DNA from: Strongylocentrotus droebachiensis
Taxonomy: Eukaryota > Echinodermata > Echinoidea > Camarodonta > Strongylocentrotidae
Length of the DNA stretch: 64,000 bases
Assembly: GCA_035222895.1 (NCBI GenBank)
Contig: JAVYIG010005341.1
Location: 62,001 to 126,000, forward strand
Reading direction: 5' to 3'
This document shows positions 33,685 to 44,975 of this stretch, one piece after another; the stretch's first letter is position 1; every line of letters begins with the position of its first letter. Below the pieces are notes generated by a model that did not search any database, had not been told where the DNA came from, and saw only the letters and a program-made list of their open reading frames with translations. The translations under genes and the position numbers were made by a program.

Positions 33685-33847
33685 AGCATCTAAATCTCAT
33701 CCCTTCTAGTCTACGCCGAAGGCAAAATGATTATGAAGGAAAAACTGTGCGCGAGCTCATGTTCGTAATGGCGTTATCACAGTTTTTCTTCATAATCATT
33801 TTGCCTTCGGCGTAGACTAGAAGGGATGAGATTTAGATCTAGATGCT
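33685..33847. mobile_element. Long inverted repeat (hairpin), 163 bp
   Basis: 'ctcatcccttctagtctacg' and 'ccgaaggcaaaatgattatg' on the left are mirrored exactly by 'cataatcattttgccttcgg' and 'cgtagactagaagggatgag' on the right. The arms are about 65 bp and the spacer about 30 bp. Confidence 0.85.
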
Positions 33848-34489
33848 TCATGCGCAGCGAGAGTTAAAATACGTCTTGCAAGATTTTCAACATGGATTTT
33901 GATTTTGACCCATAATTTCCTGAAAAAGGGACCATTAAACGGATTATTTCAGTCAAGTTGGTAAGTGGAACCGATTTATTATAGCCTAGGCCTAATTTAC
34001 AATAGATTCTATAACATCCACGAGGTAAAATGACATTTGGGGGGATTTTCGGGGCATAAAAATATGGCCATAAATGGCCATGGCGTTAGCAAGGGAATGC
34101 GTATAAACGGTTTCCGTCTCTAAAGGGAGAGCCGACCCTACCCCAAAAAGAGGCTAACGAACGAAAGAGACGGAAAATTCGGTCTAGCAAACTCCTAGCC
34201 CGCTAGCTTCCCACGACAGACCATTCGTGGTATGGCACGAGTGTGTGTGTAGGAGGTACGATTTTGGTTTCAAGAACACACGCAACGCAAACGTGCGAGT
34301 CACTTTCAGTTGTTGAATGTCTAAGGCCATTTTTAGTAATAATACTTCTTCTTTAGCCTAGGTCTATATCTTGGGTTGTAGAACAATTCAAAATATAATT
34401 TCTTCAAATTTGCTCCTGACTCGGTTCAGACTAGACTTGATCTAGTAATTGTCTGATGTGTTTTCAAGTCAATTTTTTGAATATATTTT

Positions 34490-34790
34490 TTTGCATAGAT
34501 CTAGACTAGATATCTAGTCTAGACTAGTCTAGACTTCTAGACTAGTCTAGACTAGAGACTCTAGAAAAAACTTTCTTTAAAACTTTGTTTTATTATAGAC
34601 TCTAGCTAAATAAATGAGTAGACTCTAGATCTAGATCTAATTAAAAAGTTAGATTTTGGTATAGATCTAGGTCTAGGCCTCCCTAATTATAGTAGGGGTC
34701 TAGGCCTAGACATAGATCTAGGTAGTAGTAACTCCAGGTCCAGGAAGCTCCGGCGTCGCGTCGGCGTCGGAGCTTCCTGGAGTTAGTGGC
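34490..34790. repeat. TCTAGA/CTAGAC-rich low-complexity DNA and hairpin
   Basis: Dense repeats of TAGTCTAGACTAG and GATCTAGATCTA lie between 34490 and 34730. A short hairpin 'caggaagctccg...cggagcttcctg' follows at 34741-34781. Confidence 0.7.
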
Positions 34791-35008
34791 TATAGGCCTA
34801 CGCCTACGGCATAGCCCTAGCCCTTGGTCTACTACGGCAATTTGATGCTTCCATTTCCAACGGCAAACGCGATACATTTACCTTTTTGATGCGTCCGGAC
34901 ACACACACAACCCAGGCCCCGGCCGTCCTACCATATAAATTACATGTTGTACTTGTTGTAGATTTATCTAGATCTACGTTTAACTTTAGCATGATCATTG
35001 CTGCTTAC

Positions 35009-35045
35009 CATTTCTGCAAAAACGCTAGTGACAGTACAGTAGTTC
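35009..35045 (-). CDS. Candidate first exon of the sorting nexin (ATG at donor)
   Basis: On the minus strand GCAGAAATG is followed directly by GTAAGC, so an exon could end exactly with the start codon. In phase 0 it would give M followed by DKAVAENGDG from 31662-31787. The context AAATG is acceptable for translation start. The 5' edge is unknown and the right end given is arbitrary, stopping before the dispersed unit at 35104. This is a guess based on phase and position. Other first exons further right cannot be excluded. Confidence 0.3.
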
Positions 35046-35103
35046 CTTGAAAGCCTGGATCATGATCAGAAATGGCCGGCTGATTTCACCACCTATTCTT
35101 CGA

Positions 35104-35870
35104 TGGTCGACACTATATGGGCTCCAAGATTCTCTCATTATTATTCATGAGCTGTGCGTGCGAGCGCGCGAGCGCCTGCCCATACAGTTAAGTTTCTCTA
35201 TGCCATACTCAATGCTCAGCACAGTTACGAGTAGTATACTCAATGCTACGAGTAAGATCAGGGCCCCGTCTTACAAAGAGTTACGATCGATCAAAATCAA
35301 TCGTAAGTCCTCCAATCAATCGCAAGTTTGCAGTCTCCTATCTCTTATGTACATAGTTACGATTGATATCAATCGCAAATAAGTTACGATTGATATCAAC
35401 TCTTTGTAAGACGGGGCCCTGTACATCTCTTTGGCAGAACGCCGAACTCTGTTCATAATTATAACGCACATGGTTACGAACGTTAGCAGAACGCCTAACT
35501 CTATGACAGGCAATTCATGTATCACCTATATTTAAAGTACCCAAAGTTTGAGGAGGAGGAAAGGACCAAGGGTTCAAATTGTCTTTTAGCTGTGAAGAAC
35601 AGTTATGAAGGTTTATTTAAAAAAAAACTTTTTACCCATCTGACCTTTGAGCCCGTGTTTAGAAATAAATGAACACTATAATATAATATTATATCAGGCT
35701 CCTACTCTCTATAATAGTTTATTATTAATAACTGTTAAAATAATCATAATGATGATGAGGAATAGAAAATATGAAATGTTCAATTTGAGGTTTCAGAAGA
35801 TAATTAGAGTTTATAGATTACTCTCGATTATTCTTATAATGAATAATAATTAACTCGTACAGTTAAATAA
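35104..35870 (+). repeat. End unit of the SatA mega-repeat, copy 1
   Basis: Begins sharply at GGTCGACACTAT followed by 'atgggctccaagattctctc'. It then carries 'gcgagcgcgcgagcgcctgc', 'gcagaacgccgaactctg', 'caaattgtcttttagctgtg', 'ccatctgacctttgagccc' and 'gattactctcgattattctt', and leads into the SatA array. The same order is found reversed at 48560-49055 and forward at 49211-49774 plus 57216-57480. This copy holds a MITE (35260-35420) that the third copy lacks, and it is uninterrupted at the site where the third copy carries the 7.4-kb insertion. Confidence 0.85.
35260..35420. mobile_element. 161-bp palindromic MITE inserted in end unit copy 1
   Basis: AGGGCCCCGTCTTACAAAGA and GTTACGATTGAT at the left are mirrored at the right, ending CTTTGTAAGACGGGGCCCT. 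The unoccupied site 'gagtaagatctgtacatctc' is present in the copy at 49348-49372. A diverged end ('ggccctgtcttacaaagag') also occurs at about 54513. Confidence 0.85.
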
Positions 35871-37645
35871 AGCGGGCTCCGAAACTCTATGACGGGCTCC
35901 AATCCTCTGCGACTGGGTATTAAAATAATCATAGAAAATTATGAAAAGAGGAAAAAGAGGTGGCGATTTGTTAAAACTGATGTTATATGAATTATTTAGT
36001 GTTCTAAGATAAAATGTATTACAAATAAACCCCTAAAATACTTGGAATGGCAAGGCTTAAAACCTGTGTACAGCTAAAGCGGGCTCCGAAACTCTATGAC
36101 GGGCTCCAATCCTCTGCGAAGTATTAAAATAATCATAGAAAATTATGAAAAGAGGAAAATGAGGTGACGATTTGTTAAAATTGATCTTATATATATTATG
36201 CAGTGATCTGAGATAATGTAGTACAAAATACCCCTAAAATACTTGGAATTGCCAGGCTTAAAACCTGTATTGACAATGTACGTACAGCTAAAGCGGGCTA
36301 TTATGACGGGCTCCAATCCTCTGCGAAGTATCAAAATAATCATAGAGATGATGAAAAAAGGAAAAGAAAGTGACGATGTGTTGTAATTGATGTTATATAA
36401 ATGTGTTGTAGTTGATGATATATAAATTACGAGTGTTGTGAGATAAATAGAGTACAGAATAAACCCCTCAAATACTTGGAATCGCCAGGCTTAAAACCTG
36501 TATTGACAATGCACGTACAACTAAAGCGGGCTCCGAAACTCTATATGACGGGCTCCAATCCTCTGCGAAGTATTAAAATAATCATAGAAAATTATGAAAA
36601 GAGGAAAATGAGGTGACGATTTGTTAAAACTGATCTTATATATATTATGCAGTGTTCTGAGATAAAATGTAGTACAAAATACCCCTAAAATACTTGGAAT
36701 TGCAAGGCTTAAAACCTGTATTGACAATGTACGTACAGCTAAAGCGGGCTCCGAAACTCTATGACGGGCTCCAATCCTCTGCGAAGTATCAAAATAATCA
36801 TAGAGATGATGAAAAAAGGAAAAGAAAGTGACGATGTGTTGTAATTGATGTTATATAAATGTGTTGTAGTTGATGATATATAATTTACGAGTGTTGTGAG
36901 ATAAATAGAGTACAGAATAAACCCCTAAAATACTTGGAATCGCCAGGCTTAAAACCTGTATTGACAATAATGCACGTACAACTAAAGCGGGCTCCGAAAC
37001 TCTATGACGGGCTCCAATCCTCTGCGAAGTATTAAAATAATCATAGAAAATTATGAAAAGAGGAAAATGAGGTGAAGATTTGTTAAAACTGATCTTATAT
37101 ATATTATGTAGTGTTCTGAGATAAAATGTAGTACAAAATACCCCTAAAATACTTGGAATTGCCAGGCTTAAAACCTGTATTGACAATGTACGTACAGCTA
37201 AAACGGGCTCCGAAACTCTATGACGGGCTCCAATCCTCTGCGAAGTATTAAAATAATCATAGAAAATTATGAAAAAAGGAAAATGAGGTGAAGATTTGTT
37301 AAAACTGATCTTATATATATTATGCAGTGTTCTGAGATAAAATGTAGTACAAAATACCCCTAAAATACTTGGAATCACCAGGCTTAAAACCCGTATTGAC
37401 AATGTACGTACAGCTAAAGCGGGCTCCGATAAACTTTATGACGGGCTCACAATCCTCTGCGAAATATTAAAATAATCATAGAAAATGATGAAAAGAGGAA
37501 TCGAGGCGACGATTTGTTGAAACCCTTTGAAACTGATGTTATAAATTATGTCGTGTTGTGAGATAAATTGAGTACAGATAAACCCCTAAAATACTTGGAA
37601 TCGCCAGGCTTAAAACCTGTATTGATCTACGTATTTAAAGCGGGC
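35870..37645 (+). repeat. SatA tandem array 1 (about 8 units of 208-242 bp)
   Basis: Each unit has 'gcgggctccgaaactctatg', 'acgggctccaatcctctgcg', 'aagtattaaaataatcatag', 'ctaaaatacttggaat(t/c)gcc' and 'aggcttaaaacctgtattga'. Two unit types differ in the middle: type I 'gaggaaaatgaggtgacg', and type II 'ggaaaagaaagtgacgatgt' with an extra 'tgtgttgtagttgatgatat'. They alternate from about 36079 to 37000. Long minus-strand open frames here (up to 183 codons) are repeat translations. Confidence 0.9.
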
Positions 37646-37654
37646 TCTGAAACT

Positions 37655-38266
37655 CAGTGGCGTAATGAGCAAAACACGTTTGGGAGGGCTGACAAAAAAA
37701 TCCGCATCACCCCACTCTAACATGCAGGCCCCGCTGAACGTTTTTCAAAGTGGGGTCTAGGGGGTCAAGGGGCGGAGCCCCCCAAGGTTAATGGGTATGG
37801 GCATCAGTGGTGGATCCAGGCATTTCTTACGGGGGGGGGCACGAAATGGCATGGGGTGAAATACATGTAAAACCTGATGAAGCGACAGAGCGAGGCTTTA
37901 GCGGCGAGGGAGCGGAACCAAGTGGGGGTGCAGGGGCGGATCTAGCTTTTTGCTAAGGGGGGGGTTTGACCAAAATAATGACGATGCGGAGCATCGTCAA
38001 CGAGCCGCGAAGCGGCGAGCCGATTTTTGGGGGGTGTTTATTTGAACCCCGTAAATTATGTTTTCCTGGCATCTATTAACACAATGGAGACCATAAAAAG
38101 CGGTGCATGATAACGTCTTTTTAAATCAAGTAACAGTTTAATACACAGTTATATCCAGATTTATCATGTGTTTGGTTAAGTTACCAGATGAGTTGAATAT
38201 CTTCTCACAATATTTGCACTTGAAAGGGTTTCTCTCTACAGCGTGCGTTCTTTTTTCTTTCTTTTT

Positions 38267-38312
<46 letters not shown>

Positions 38313-38371
38313 GGCCGCCCAAGGGGGGGGGGGTTTAAACCCCCTAAACCCCCCCGTAGATCCGCGCCTGT
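37655..38371. mobile_element. hAT-like ends, G-runs and T41 tract
   Basis: CAGTGGCGTAATGAGC at 37655 resembles the left TIR seen at 23562. A second pair, CAGGGGCGGATCTAG at 37931 and GTAGATCCGCGCCTG at about 38356-38370, looks like a short ~440-bp element. 'aaacccc' and 'gggg' blocks and a T tract of about 41 (38271-38311) lie inside. SatB-like words such as GGGGCGGAGCCCCCC occur at 37770. No protein is encoded. Confidence 0.55.
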
Positions 38372-38915
38372 GGTGGGTCATGGAGGGGGTTAGGAAGGGG
38401 GAGTAGGAAGCATTTGCAATTTTAGAACCACATTAGACGCATTTTCAGGCACTTCCTGGAGTAATATGACGTAAAATTGCTTTCTCCTACCCCCTCCAAG
38501 AGTAGGGATCTTTTTCAATTTGAGAACCACATTTGGCGCATTAATGTCCACCGGCACTTCCTGGAAAAAAAAACGAGGCCTTCTGCTTGGTTAGAAGTTA
38601 GAGAAAAGTGATCCGTCACGTCGTGAGACGTTGTATAATATACTTCGTTGCCGCACATTGCACAAAGACAGAGGTCCGGTACTTCACCAGTTGTACTAAA
38701 TATTATCTCGAGTGTATAAACTGTGTTGTTATGAGGGGCGTCGCTAGATCTTTTTCAGTGGGGGAGGAGGGCCCTGGAGGGGGTGTATAGAGGCCACCGA
38801 TTACCTACAAAACGAGCCACCAATTACCGACAAATATATTAATGCCAATGTTCCAATGTCTACAAATTTTACCCTGTAAACCCAGGGCCAGGAACTATGT
38901 TATTTTTCAGTTTTT
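38372..38915. other. Non-coding DNA with another hAT-like end
   Basis: GAGGGGCGTCGCTAGATC at 38732 resembles a further hAT-type terminus without a partner I can find. Two diverged copies of 'ctttttcaatttgagaacca' type text occur around 38415 and 38510. Confidence 0.35.
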
Positions 38916-38919
38916 CCCC

Positions 38920-39560
38920 TTCCGCGCGCGGAAGCTTTGATACTTCATTAAATCATTAGAGAAAATAGACGGTCCGTTGTACCGTTCTCGATTCTTAATT
39001 CTTGTTTCGCCCCTCCCGCGCGAAGCGCGGAAGCTATGACGTTTCATTTATTTATTAGAGAAAAGAGACGATTCATTGTACCGTTCTCTACTCTTAATCC
39101 TTGTCTGAATTCATTTTCGCCCATCCCGCGCTTAGCGCAGAAGCTTTGATGTTTCATTAAATTATTAGAGAATGAAGACGATTCGTTGTACTGATTTCTA
39201 CCCTTAATCATTGCTTTGACGTTTCATTAAATTATTAGGGAAAGAAGACTATTCGTTTTACTGTTTTCGACTCTTAATCCTTGTCCGAATTCAGTTTCCC
39301 CCTCAAGCGCGAAACGCGGAAGTTTTGACATTTCATTAAATTTTTAGGGAAAAAAGACGATTCGTTGTACTGTTTTCGACACTAATCCTTGCCTGTATTC
39401 AGTTTCCCCCTTCCCGCGCGTAGCGCGGAAGCTTTGACGTTTCATTAAATTATTAGAGAAAGGAGACGATTCGTTGTATTGTTTTCGACACTTAATCCTT
39501 GTCTGAATTCAGTTTTCGCCCTCCCGATCCAAGCGCGAGAGCTTTGACGTTTCAGAAAAA
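38920..39560 (+). repeat. SatC tandem array (~115-bp units)
   Basis: Units contain 'ttagcgcggaagctttgacg', 'tttcattaaattattagaga' and 'gacgattcgttgtac'. Copies of the GAAGCTTTGA word lie near 38931, 39048, 39150, 39312, 39429 and 39540. The array abuts the outer end of the left inverted-repeat arm. Its mirror, if any, would lie right of the window. Confidence 0.85.
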
Positions 39561-40034
39561 TTATCAAAGAAATTGTCTGAATTTTCAAAAATGTTTCTTT
39601 GTCCGATAAAAAGTCACAGTTCGTAGGGAGAAAAAAAAATGCCGGCCGACCGACATTAAACATCTCACCGACTTCAAACTTCTGCTTTGATATAGTACAC
39701 GAGCTAGATAGAGCAAGAATACCGACACAGCGGACCCGACATAGCAACATAATTATCTATGCGTATCTTTCTTGCTGTTTCGACGTGGCGACTCCACCCA
39801 ACATTCCCTTTGCTCTCTTACTCCCACCCCTCTTCTCTTAGGCTCTTACCACCCTCTCTCTCTCCTCTCTTTCTTATGTTTCCTTTTTCTCCTTTTCTTT
39901 CTTTTCCTTTCTTTCCTCTCCTTCCTCTTTTTCTTTTTTCTCTTTCTTTCTTCTCATCTCTTTCTTTCCTTGGTCATGGTTCCATTTTATTGGTCGGGGA
40001 GAGGCTGGCGCCCCCAAGCCCCCCCCCACCAGTG

Positions 40035-40545
40035 CTGAAACTCTATGTCGGGCTCCAATCCTCTGTGAAGTATTACAATAATCATAGAGATGATGAAAAG
40101 AGGAAAATGAGGTGACGATTTGTTGAAACTGATGATATAAGTCGTGTTCTGAGATAAATGGAGTACAGATAAACCCCAAGTATACTTGGAATCACCAGGC
40201 TTTAAACCTGTATTATTCAACATAAGTTAAAGCGGGCTCCTTAACACTATGTCGGGCTCTTATCCTCTATGAAGTATGAAAAAATCATAGAGATGATGAT
40301 GAAGGGAAAAGAAAGAGACGATCTATGAAGTATGAAAAACAAATCATAGAGATGATGATGAAGGGAAAAGCAAGAGAAGATTATGTTGAAGGAACATTTC
40401 AAAGAAAGCAATCAAGCAAGCCTATCATGAATAATAACTCGTATTATTCAATGTACAGCTTAATTGGTCTCCAAATCACTGTATCGAGCTTTATCCTATT
40501 GACGTCTAGTGTCTAATTTCTGCCCTCCCCATAGAAATTAAGGTT
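40035..40545 (+). repeat. Isolated SatA fragment
   Basis: About two diverged SatA units ('ctatgtcgggctccaatcct', 'aggctttaaacctgtatta') are followed by end-unit-like text. The fragment lies in the segment absent from the right arm. Confidence 0.7.
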
Positions 40546-40559
40546 TGGTCATTCCTACG

Positions 40560-42097
40560 CAGTGGCGAATCCAGGTGGGGGCCCCCTTTTTTGTGTGCTA
40601 AAGAAAGCAACAACAAAAAAGTGTCCTATTATCCTATTGACCGTAATTAAATGCCTAAAACCCCTAAGTTTCCGGGGCTCTGCCCCCTAAACCCCACTAG
40701 GGGCCCGAAGGCGGGCCCCTGGATGCTTGTCGGACCATTATAAAATGCCTTAAACCCCTGAGCTTCTGGGGGCTAATATGTTCATCTGACCGTCATTAAA
40801 TGCCTAAAACTCCTAGGTTTCCGGAGCTCCGCCCCTTTGACCCCACTAGGGGCCCTAAGACGGGCTCCCTGCATGCTTGTCTGACCGTAATTAAATGCCT
40901 AAAACCCCTACGTTTCTGGGGCTCCGCCACCTCGACCCCACTAGGGGCCATAAGGCGGCCCCTGCGTGCTTATCTGACCGTTATAAAATGCCTAAAACCC
41001 CTGAGCTTCTCGGGGCTCCGGCCCCTAGACCTCACGCCAATTAGTGACCTGCCAGGTATACTTATGCTCATCTGACGTTAATTAAATGCCTAAAGCCCTG
41101 AGCTTCCGGGACTCTGCCCCCTGAACACAACCACTGCCCTAAAGCGGGCCCCTGGATGCTCATGTGATCGTAATCTATTGTCCAACACCTCTGAGCCATC
41201 AGGGGCTCTGCCTCCTGGACCCCACGCCAATTCGCGATCTATCAGTGTCACAAATAAAGTATCAAAATATGCTCATCTGACCGTAATGTATTGCCCAAAT
41301 CCGGTGAGCTTCCGGGGGCTGTCCCCTGGACCCCACGCCAATTCGTGACCTGGTATAGTGTCACACATAAGGTATAAAAATATGCCCATCTGACGATAAT
41401 TTAATGTATAAAATCCCTGAGCTTCTGGGGGCTCCGCCCCCTGGACCCAACACCAATTTGTGTCCTGCCAGTGTCACAAATAAAGTATCAAAATATGCTC
41501 ATCTGACCGTTATATATTGCCCAAACCCGTGAGCTTCCGGGGGCTCCGCCCCCTGGACCCCATGCCAATTTGTGACCTGCTAGTGTCACACATAAGGTAT
41601 AAAAATATGCTCATCTGACGATAATTTAATGTATAAAACCCCTGAGATTCTGGGGGCTCCACCCCCTGGGCCCCACACCAATTTGTGCCCTGCCAGTGTC
41701 ACAAATAAAGTATCAAAATATGCTCATCTGACCGTTATATATTGCCCAAACCCGTGAGCTTCCGGGGGCTCCGCCCCCTGGACCCCATGCCAATTTGTGA
41801 CCTGCTAGTGTCACACATAAGGTATCAAAATATGCTCATCTGACAGTAATTAAATGCCTATACCCCAGAGCTTCTGGGGGCTCCACCCCTTGACCCGCGC
41901 CGAGAAACGTTCAGTGGGGCCTGCATGTAAGAGTTGGGTGTTGGTTTTTTTTGTTGGTCTTTCCCCCCCCCCCCCCCCCAAAAAAAAAAAAAAAAAAGTT
42001 TTTGCCACTGCCGGTGTCACCATTACGTACCAATATTTGGCTCGCATAAATTTAAATTTGGGCCCTCCCTCCCTAAGAAATCCTGGATCCGCGCCTG
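40560..42097 (+). mobile_element. hAT-like element filled with a SatB array
   Basis: The left end CAGTGGCGAATCCAGG (40560) and right end CCTGGATCCGCGCCTG (about 42082-42097) are imperfect inverted copies. Between 40640 and 41890 lie about eleven SatB units. The first are ~94 bp ('ggggctctgccccctaaacc', 'gggcccctggatgct') and later ones ~120 bp, with added 'gtgacctgctagtgtcacac' and 'aaggtatcaaaatatgctca'. Open frames here are repeat translations. C18/A18 homopolymers lie at 41964-41998. Confidence 0.65.
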
Positions 42098-42747
42098 TTC
42101 CTACGTGCATGACAAGCTATGGAAATGTTGCTGTTCCTCTTTGTCTTCGTTCAATAATTTTAAGCCTCGGTTTTGAAGAAAAGGAAAATATACTGACATC
42201 CCTTCCCTCTCTCTCTTTGAATTATATACTCCTCAGAATCATTACCAAAATTGACACTCACAAATATTTTGGTATATTGTATCTTTTGATAATGGCATTT
42301 TAAGGTGTTTTTTTTTAAATATGCATTTGAAATATTGATTCATATTACCAGATAGGCATCTTTCAGTGTAGTATTTCCTTCACATAAAACCATTATTGAA
42401 TTCAGATTTTCAGGCTTCTATCATTGTCTATTAACAAAATATAAGGTTCCTCCAATATTATTTGATTGTTTATTCAACATTATTGCTGGTTTATTTATTA
42501 CCTCTACCCTGTACCGGTTTATTAAATTGATAATCTTGACAATTTATATCCCTTTAGCTTATTTCTTTATTGTATTGATTGTAATGATTATGTTGTATAT
42601 GTTTACTTTCTTCTGTCTGTTATATTAGGCAATTTCCAATGTGAAGCACAATCACCTAACTCAGATTCTTTGACAGCCCTTTTGTACTTGTTTGCACCAG
42701 GAAATGGCCATCTGCACCCTTAAAGATGCAACTATGCACCTTCAAGC
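42098..42747. other. AT-rich arm DNA, no gene
   Basis: The segment 42370-42747 is mirrored at 62311-62690, while 42098-42362 is missing from the right arm. No exon signal is supported. Confidence 0.5.
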
Positions 42748-44146
42748 AGGCGCGTATCCAGGAGGCTGAAGGTGCCTTGTCCCCCCCCCCCCCCCTCCGC
42801 CAAAAGAGAGAGAGAGAGAGAGAAGGAAAAGAAGTGAAAGGGAAAGAGGAGAGAATGGGAAAGAACGAAGAAGAAAAGAAAAAGTAAATGGGGAGCCGAA
42901 AGGGCCTTGCCTCCGTAGCTGTTGCCTCTCTGCCCCCTCTCCCCCAGCAAAAAAAGGGAGAGAAGCAAGGAAAGGGAAAGAAAAAAGGAAAAGAGGAGAT
43001 AAAGGGAAGGAAAAAAAGAGGAAGAAGAAAAGAAAAGGAGGGGGATATCAGTTGCGATTTTCCGCAAACAAGTTGTGGATCGGGGGGGGGGGGGGGGCAA
43101 AAGGCCCTTGCCTCTCCACCCACCCCCCCCCCCCTTCCCCGCCAGAAAAAGAAAGAAGGAATGGAAAAGGAAAAAGAGGAAGAAAAAAAGAAAAGGGTGA
43201 ACAGAAGGGGAGATCAATAATATTGCGGTCGGGGGGGGGGGCCGAAAGGTCCTTGCCTCCCCCAGCAAACTTAAAAGAGAGAGAAGGAAGGGAAGGGAAA
43301 GGGAAACAGGAGAGAAAGGGAAATAAAAAAGAGGAAGAAGACAGGTAGGGGGATAAGTTGCGATATTTCCCGCAAACAAGGAGTCAACATACTCCCTTTG
43401 GGGGGAGAGGCAGGGGGGGGGGGGGCAAGGTGCACTTGTTTGTTGTTTCCCAATTTAGCGGCGAATCAGCCAGCCGGTGAATAAGCGGAGGGGGGGGGGG
43501 GGGGGAGGTAAGCACACAACAACAACAACAACACTATTATTTTGTGGGGCCTAAAACCCCTGAGCTTCCTAGGGTTCCGCCCCCTGGATCCCACTAATTT
43601 GTGACCTGCTATAGTGTTACAAATAAGGTATCAAAATATGCTCCCCTGACCGTAATTTAATGCCTAAAACACCTGAGCTTCCGGGGCTCCGTCTCCTCGA
43701 CCCCACAAGGGGCCCTAAGGCAGGCCCCTGAATGCTTATCTGACCGTTTTAAAATGCCTCAATTACCTGAGATTCATGGGGCTCAGCTCCCCTGGACCCA
43801 TGCCAAATAGTGACCGGCCAGTGTCATGAATAAGGTATCAAAAAAATGCTCATTTGACCGTAATTAAATGCCCCCTGAGCTCCCAGGGACTCTGCCTCTA
43901 GACCCCACCCCAATTCACGCTACGCTCTACCTGATCGTAAGTACTTGAACCCCCCCCACCCCCCTCCCCCCACCCACTTTGAAAAACGTTCGGCGGGGCC
44001 TGCATGTAAGATTGGTGGTGGTGCGGGTTTTTTTCTCCCCCCCCCCCCATAAAAAAAGAAGAAGTTTTGTCTCATTACGTACCAATTATGTGGCTCGCAT
44101 GATTTCTATTCGCCCTTCCCCCTAAGAAATACTGGATCCGCGCCTG
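42748..44146 (+). mobile_element. hAT-like element with purine tracts and SatB units
   Basis: The left end CAGGCGCGTATCCAGG (42748) and right end CTGGATCCGCGCCTG (44132-44146) are inverted copies. The left part (42780-43490) is almost pure purine on this strand, broken by C/G-runs and repeated 'ggcaa(a)ggcccttgcctc'. The right part (43545-43950) holds four SatB units. The mirrored element in the right arm is 59797-62311, enlarged by about 1.1 kb including a SINE. Frames of 100-215 codons across the purine tract have biased Lys/Glu/Gly or Phe/Ser/Pro content and are artefacts. Confidence 0.65.
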
Positions 44147-44234
44147 CTCGGCTTCAAGGGTGCAAAGGTGCTCAATATTGTTACATTCGAAGGGTGCAAA
44201 ATTACACTCCTTTTTATCACAGTGTACTGTAGGA

Positions 44235-44268
<34 letters not shown>

Positions 44269-44975
44269 CGTGTCTCCGGACACCTTTGAGGCCTTTGGAT
44301 TGAACAAAATAGTCATCATCACAAAATAGTGCCTTATAAACATAATTCTCAAACGATTTGCCTATTGCTTGTAATGCTGTCCGGACACAAGGTCTAGGTG
44401 TAATATATTTTATAAGAGCCTTATGAACTTTGTGAGCCCTTAAAGTGACTCAGTAACATTGTTTAAGGTTGATGAAAAAATTACGTAATTTTTGTATGAA
44501 ATGTTATTTATTATAATCTTCTACTGTACGAATTACCTTCCAACATGCAAAAAATTCTGAAAAAACATTCAAACCACAAAGATATTTATGGTTTTCTAGG
44601 AAGGCGTCACTGTGCAACACCCTCTAAAAGTAAATTCTCCAAACCATTTTGTTATTTTCCTAAACGTTTTCCCATTGAAATAAGACATATTAAGACGGGC
44701 TCTTAAAAAATTTCAACAATTAATTGTTTGGAATATTGTATATAGAGCCAATTCATTGCTTTGTGACGATTTACATTCACCTAGTAATTAATTGGGAGAA
44801 TTAAGGTATCGATTAGATCAGTTTTTCCAATTGTTATCATTAAGAATGGTCTGTTTTCACTCAAACTTTCAGATTATCTTTATTGCACATCTATTTTCTC
44901 TGGTCTGAATGATGTTAACAAGTCCCTTGAAGCTCTAGGCCTACATTATTTTATCAGTACAAGTTTTAAACCTGG
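44147..44975 (+). repeat. Arm DNA between hAT-like element and SatA
   Basis: This is mirrored at 58975-59795. It contains a G32 tract (44236-44267) that is only C14 in the mirror copy (59694-59707). 'gtgtctccggacacctttga' and 'gctgtccggacacaaggtct' form a weak inverted pair. No coding signal is supported. Confidence 0.7.

Noticed and set aside
36851..37402. 183-codon minus-strand frame with internal peptide repeats
   Set aside because: It is a translation of SatA units. The period is not a fixed multiple of three, the same frame is closed in other arrays, and there are no splice or start signals.
35870..37645. CRISPR-like or other prokaryotic array
   Set aside because: Repeat units are over 200 bp with no short repeat/spacer pattern, and the surroundings are animal DNA.
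41854..42303. 149-codon plus-strand frame
   Set aside because: It starts in SatB, crosses C18/A18 homopolymers and ends in arm DNA; the mirror copy in the right arm does not keep the frame.
42656..43379. Frames of 100-215 codons in the purine tract, and their mirrors at 61689-62367
   Set aside because: Homopurine/homopyrimidine DNA lacks stop codons in several frames. The peptides are Lys/Glu/Gly or Phe/Ser/Pro low complexity.
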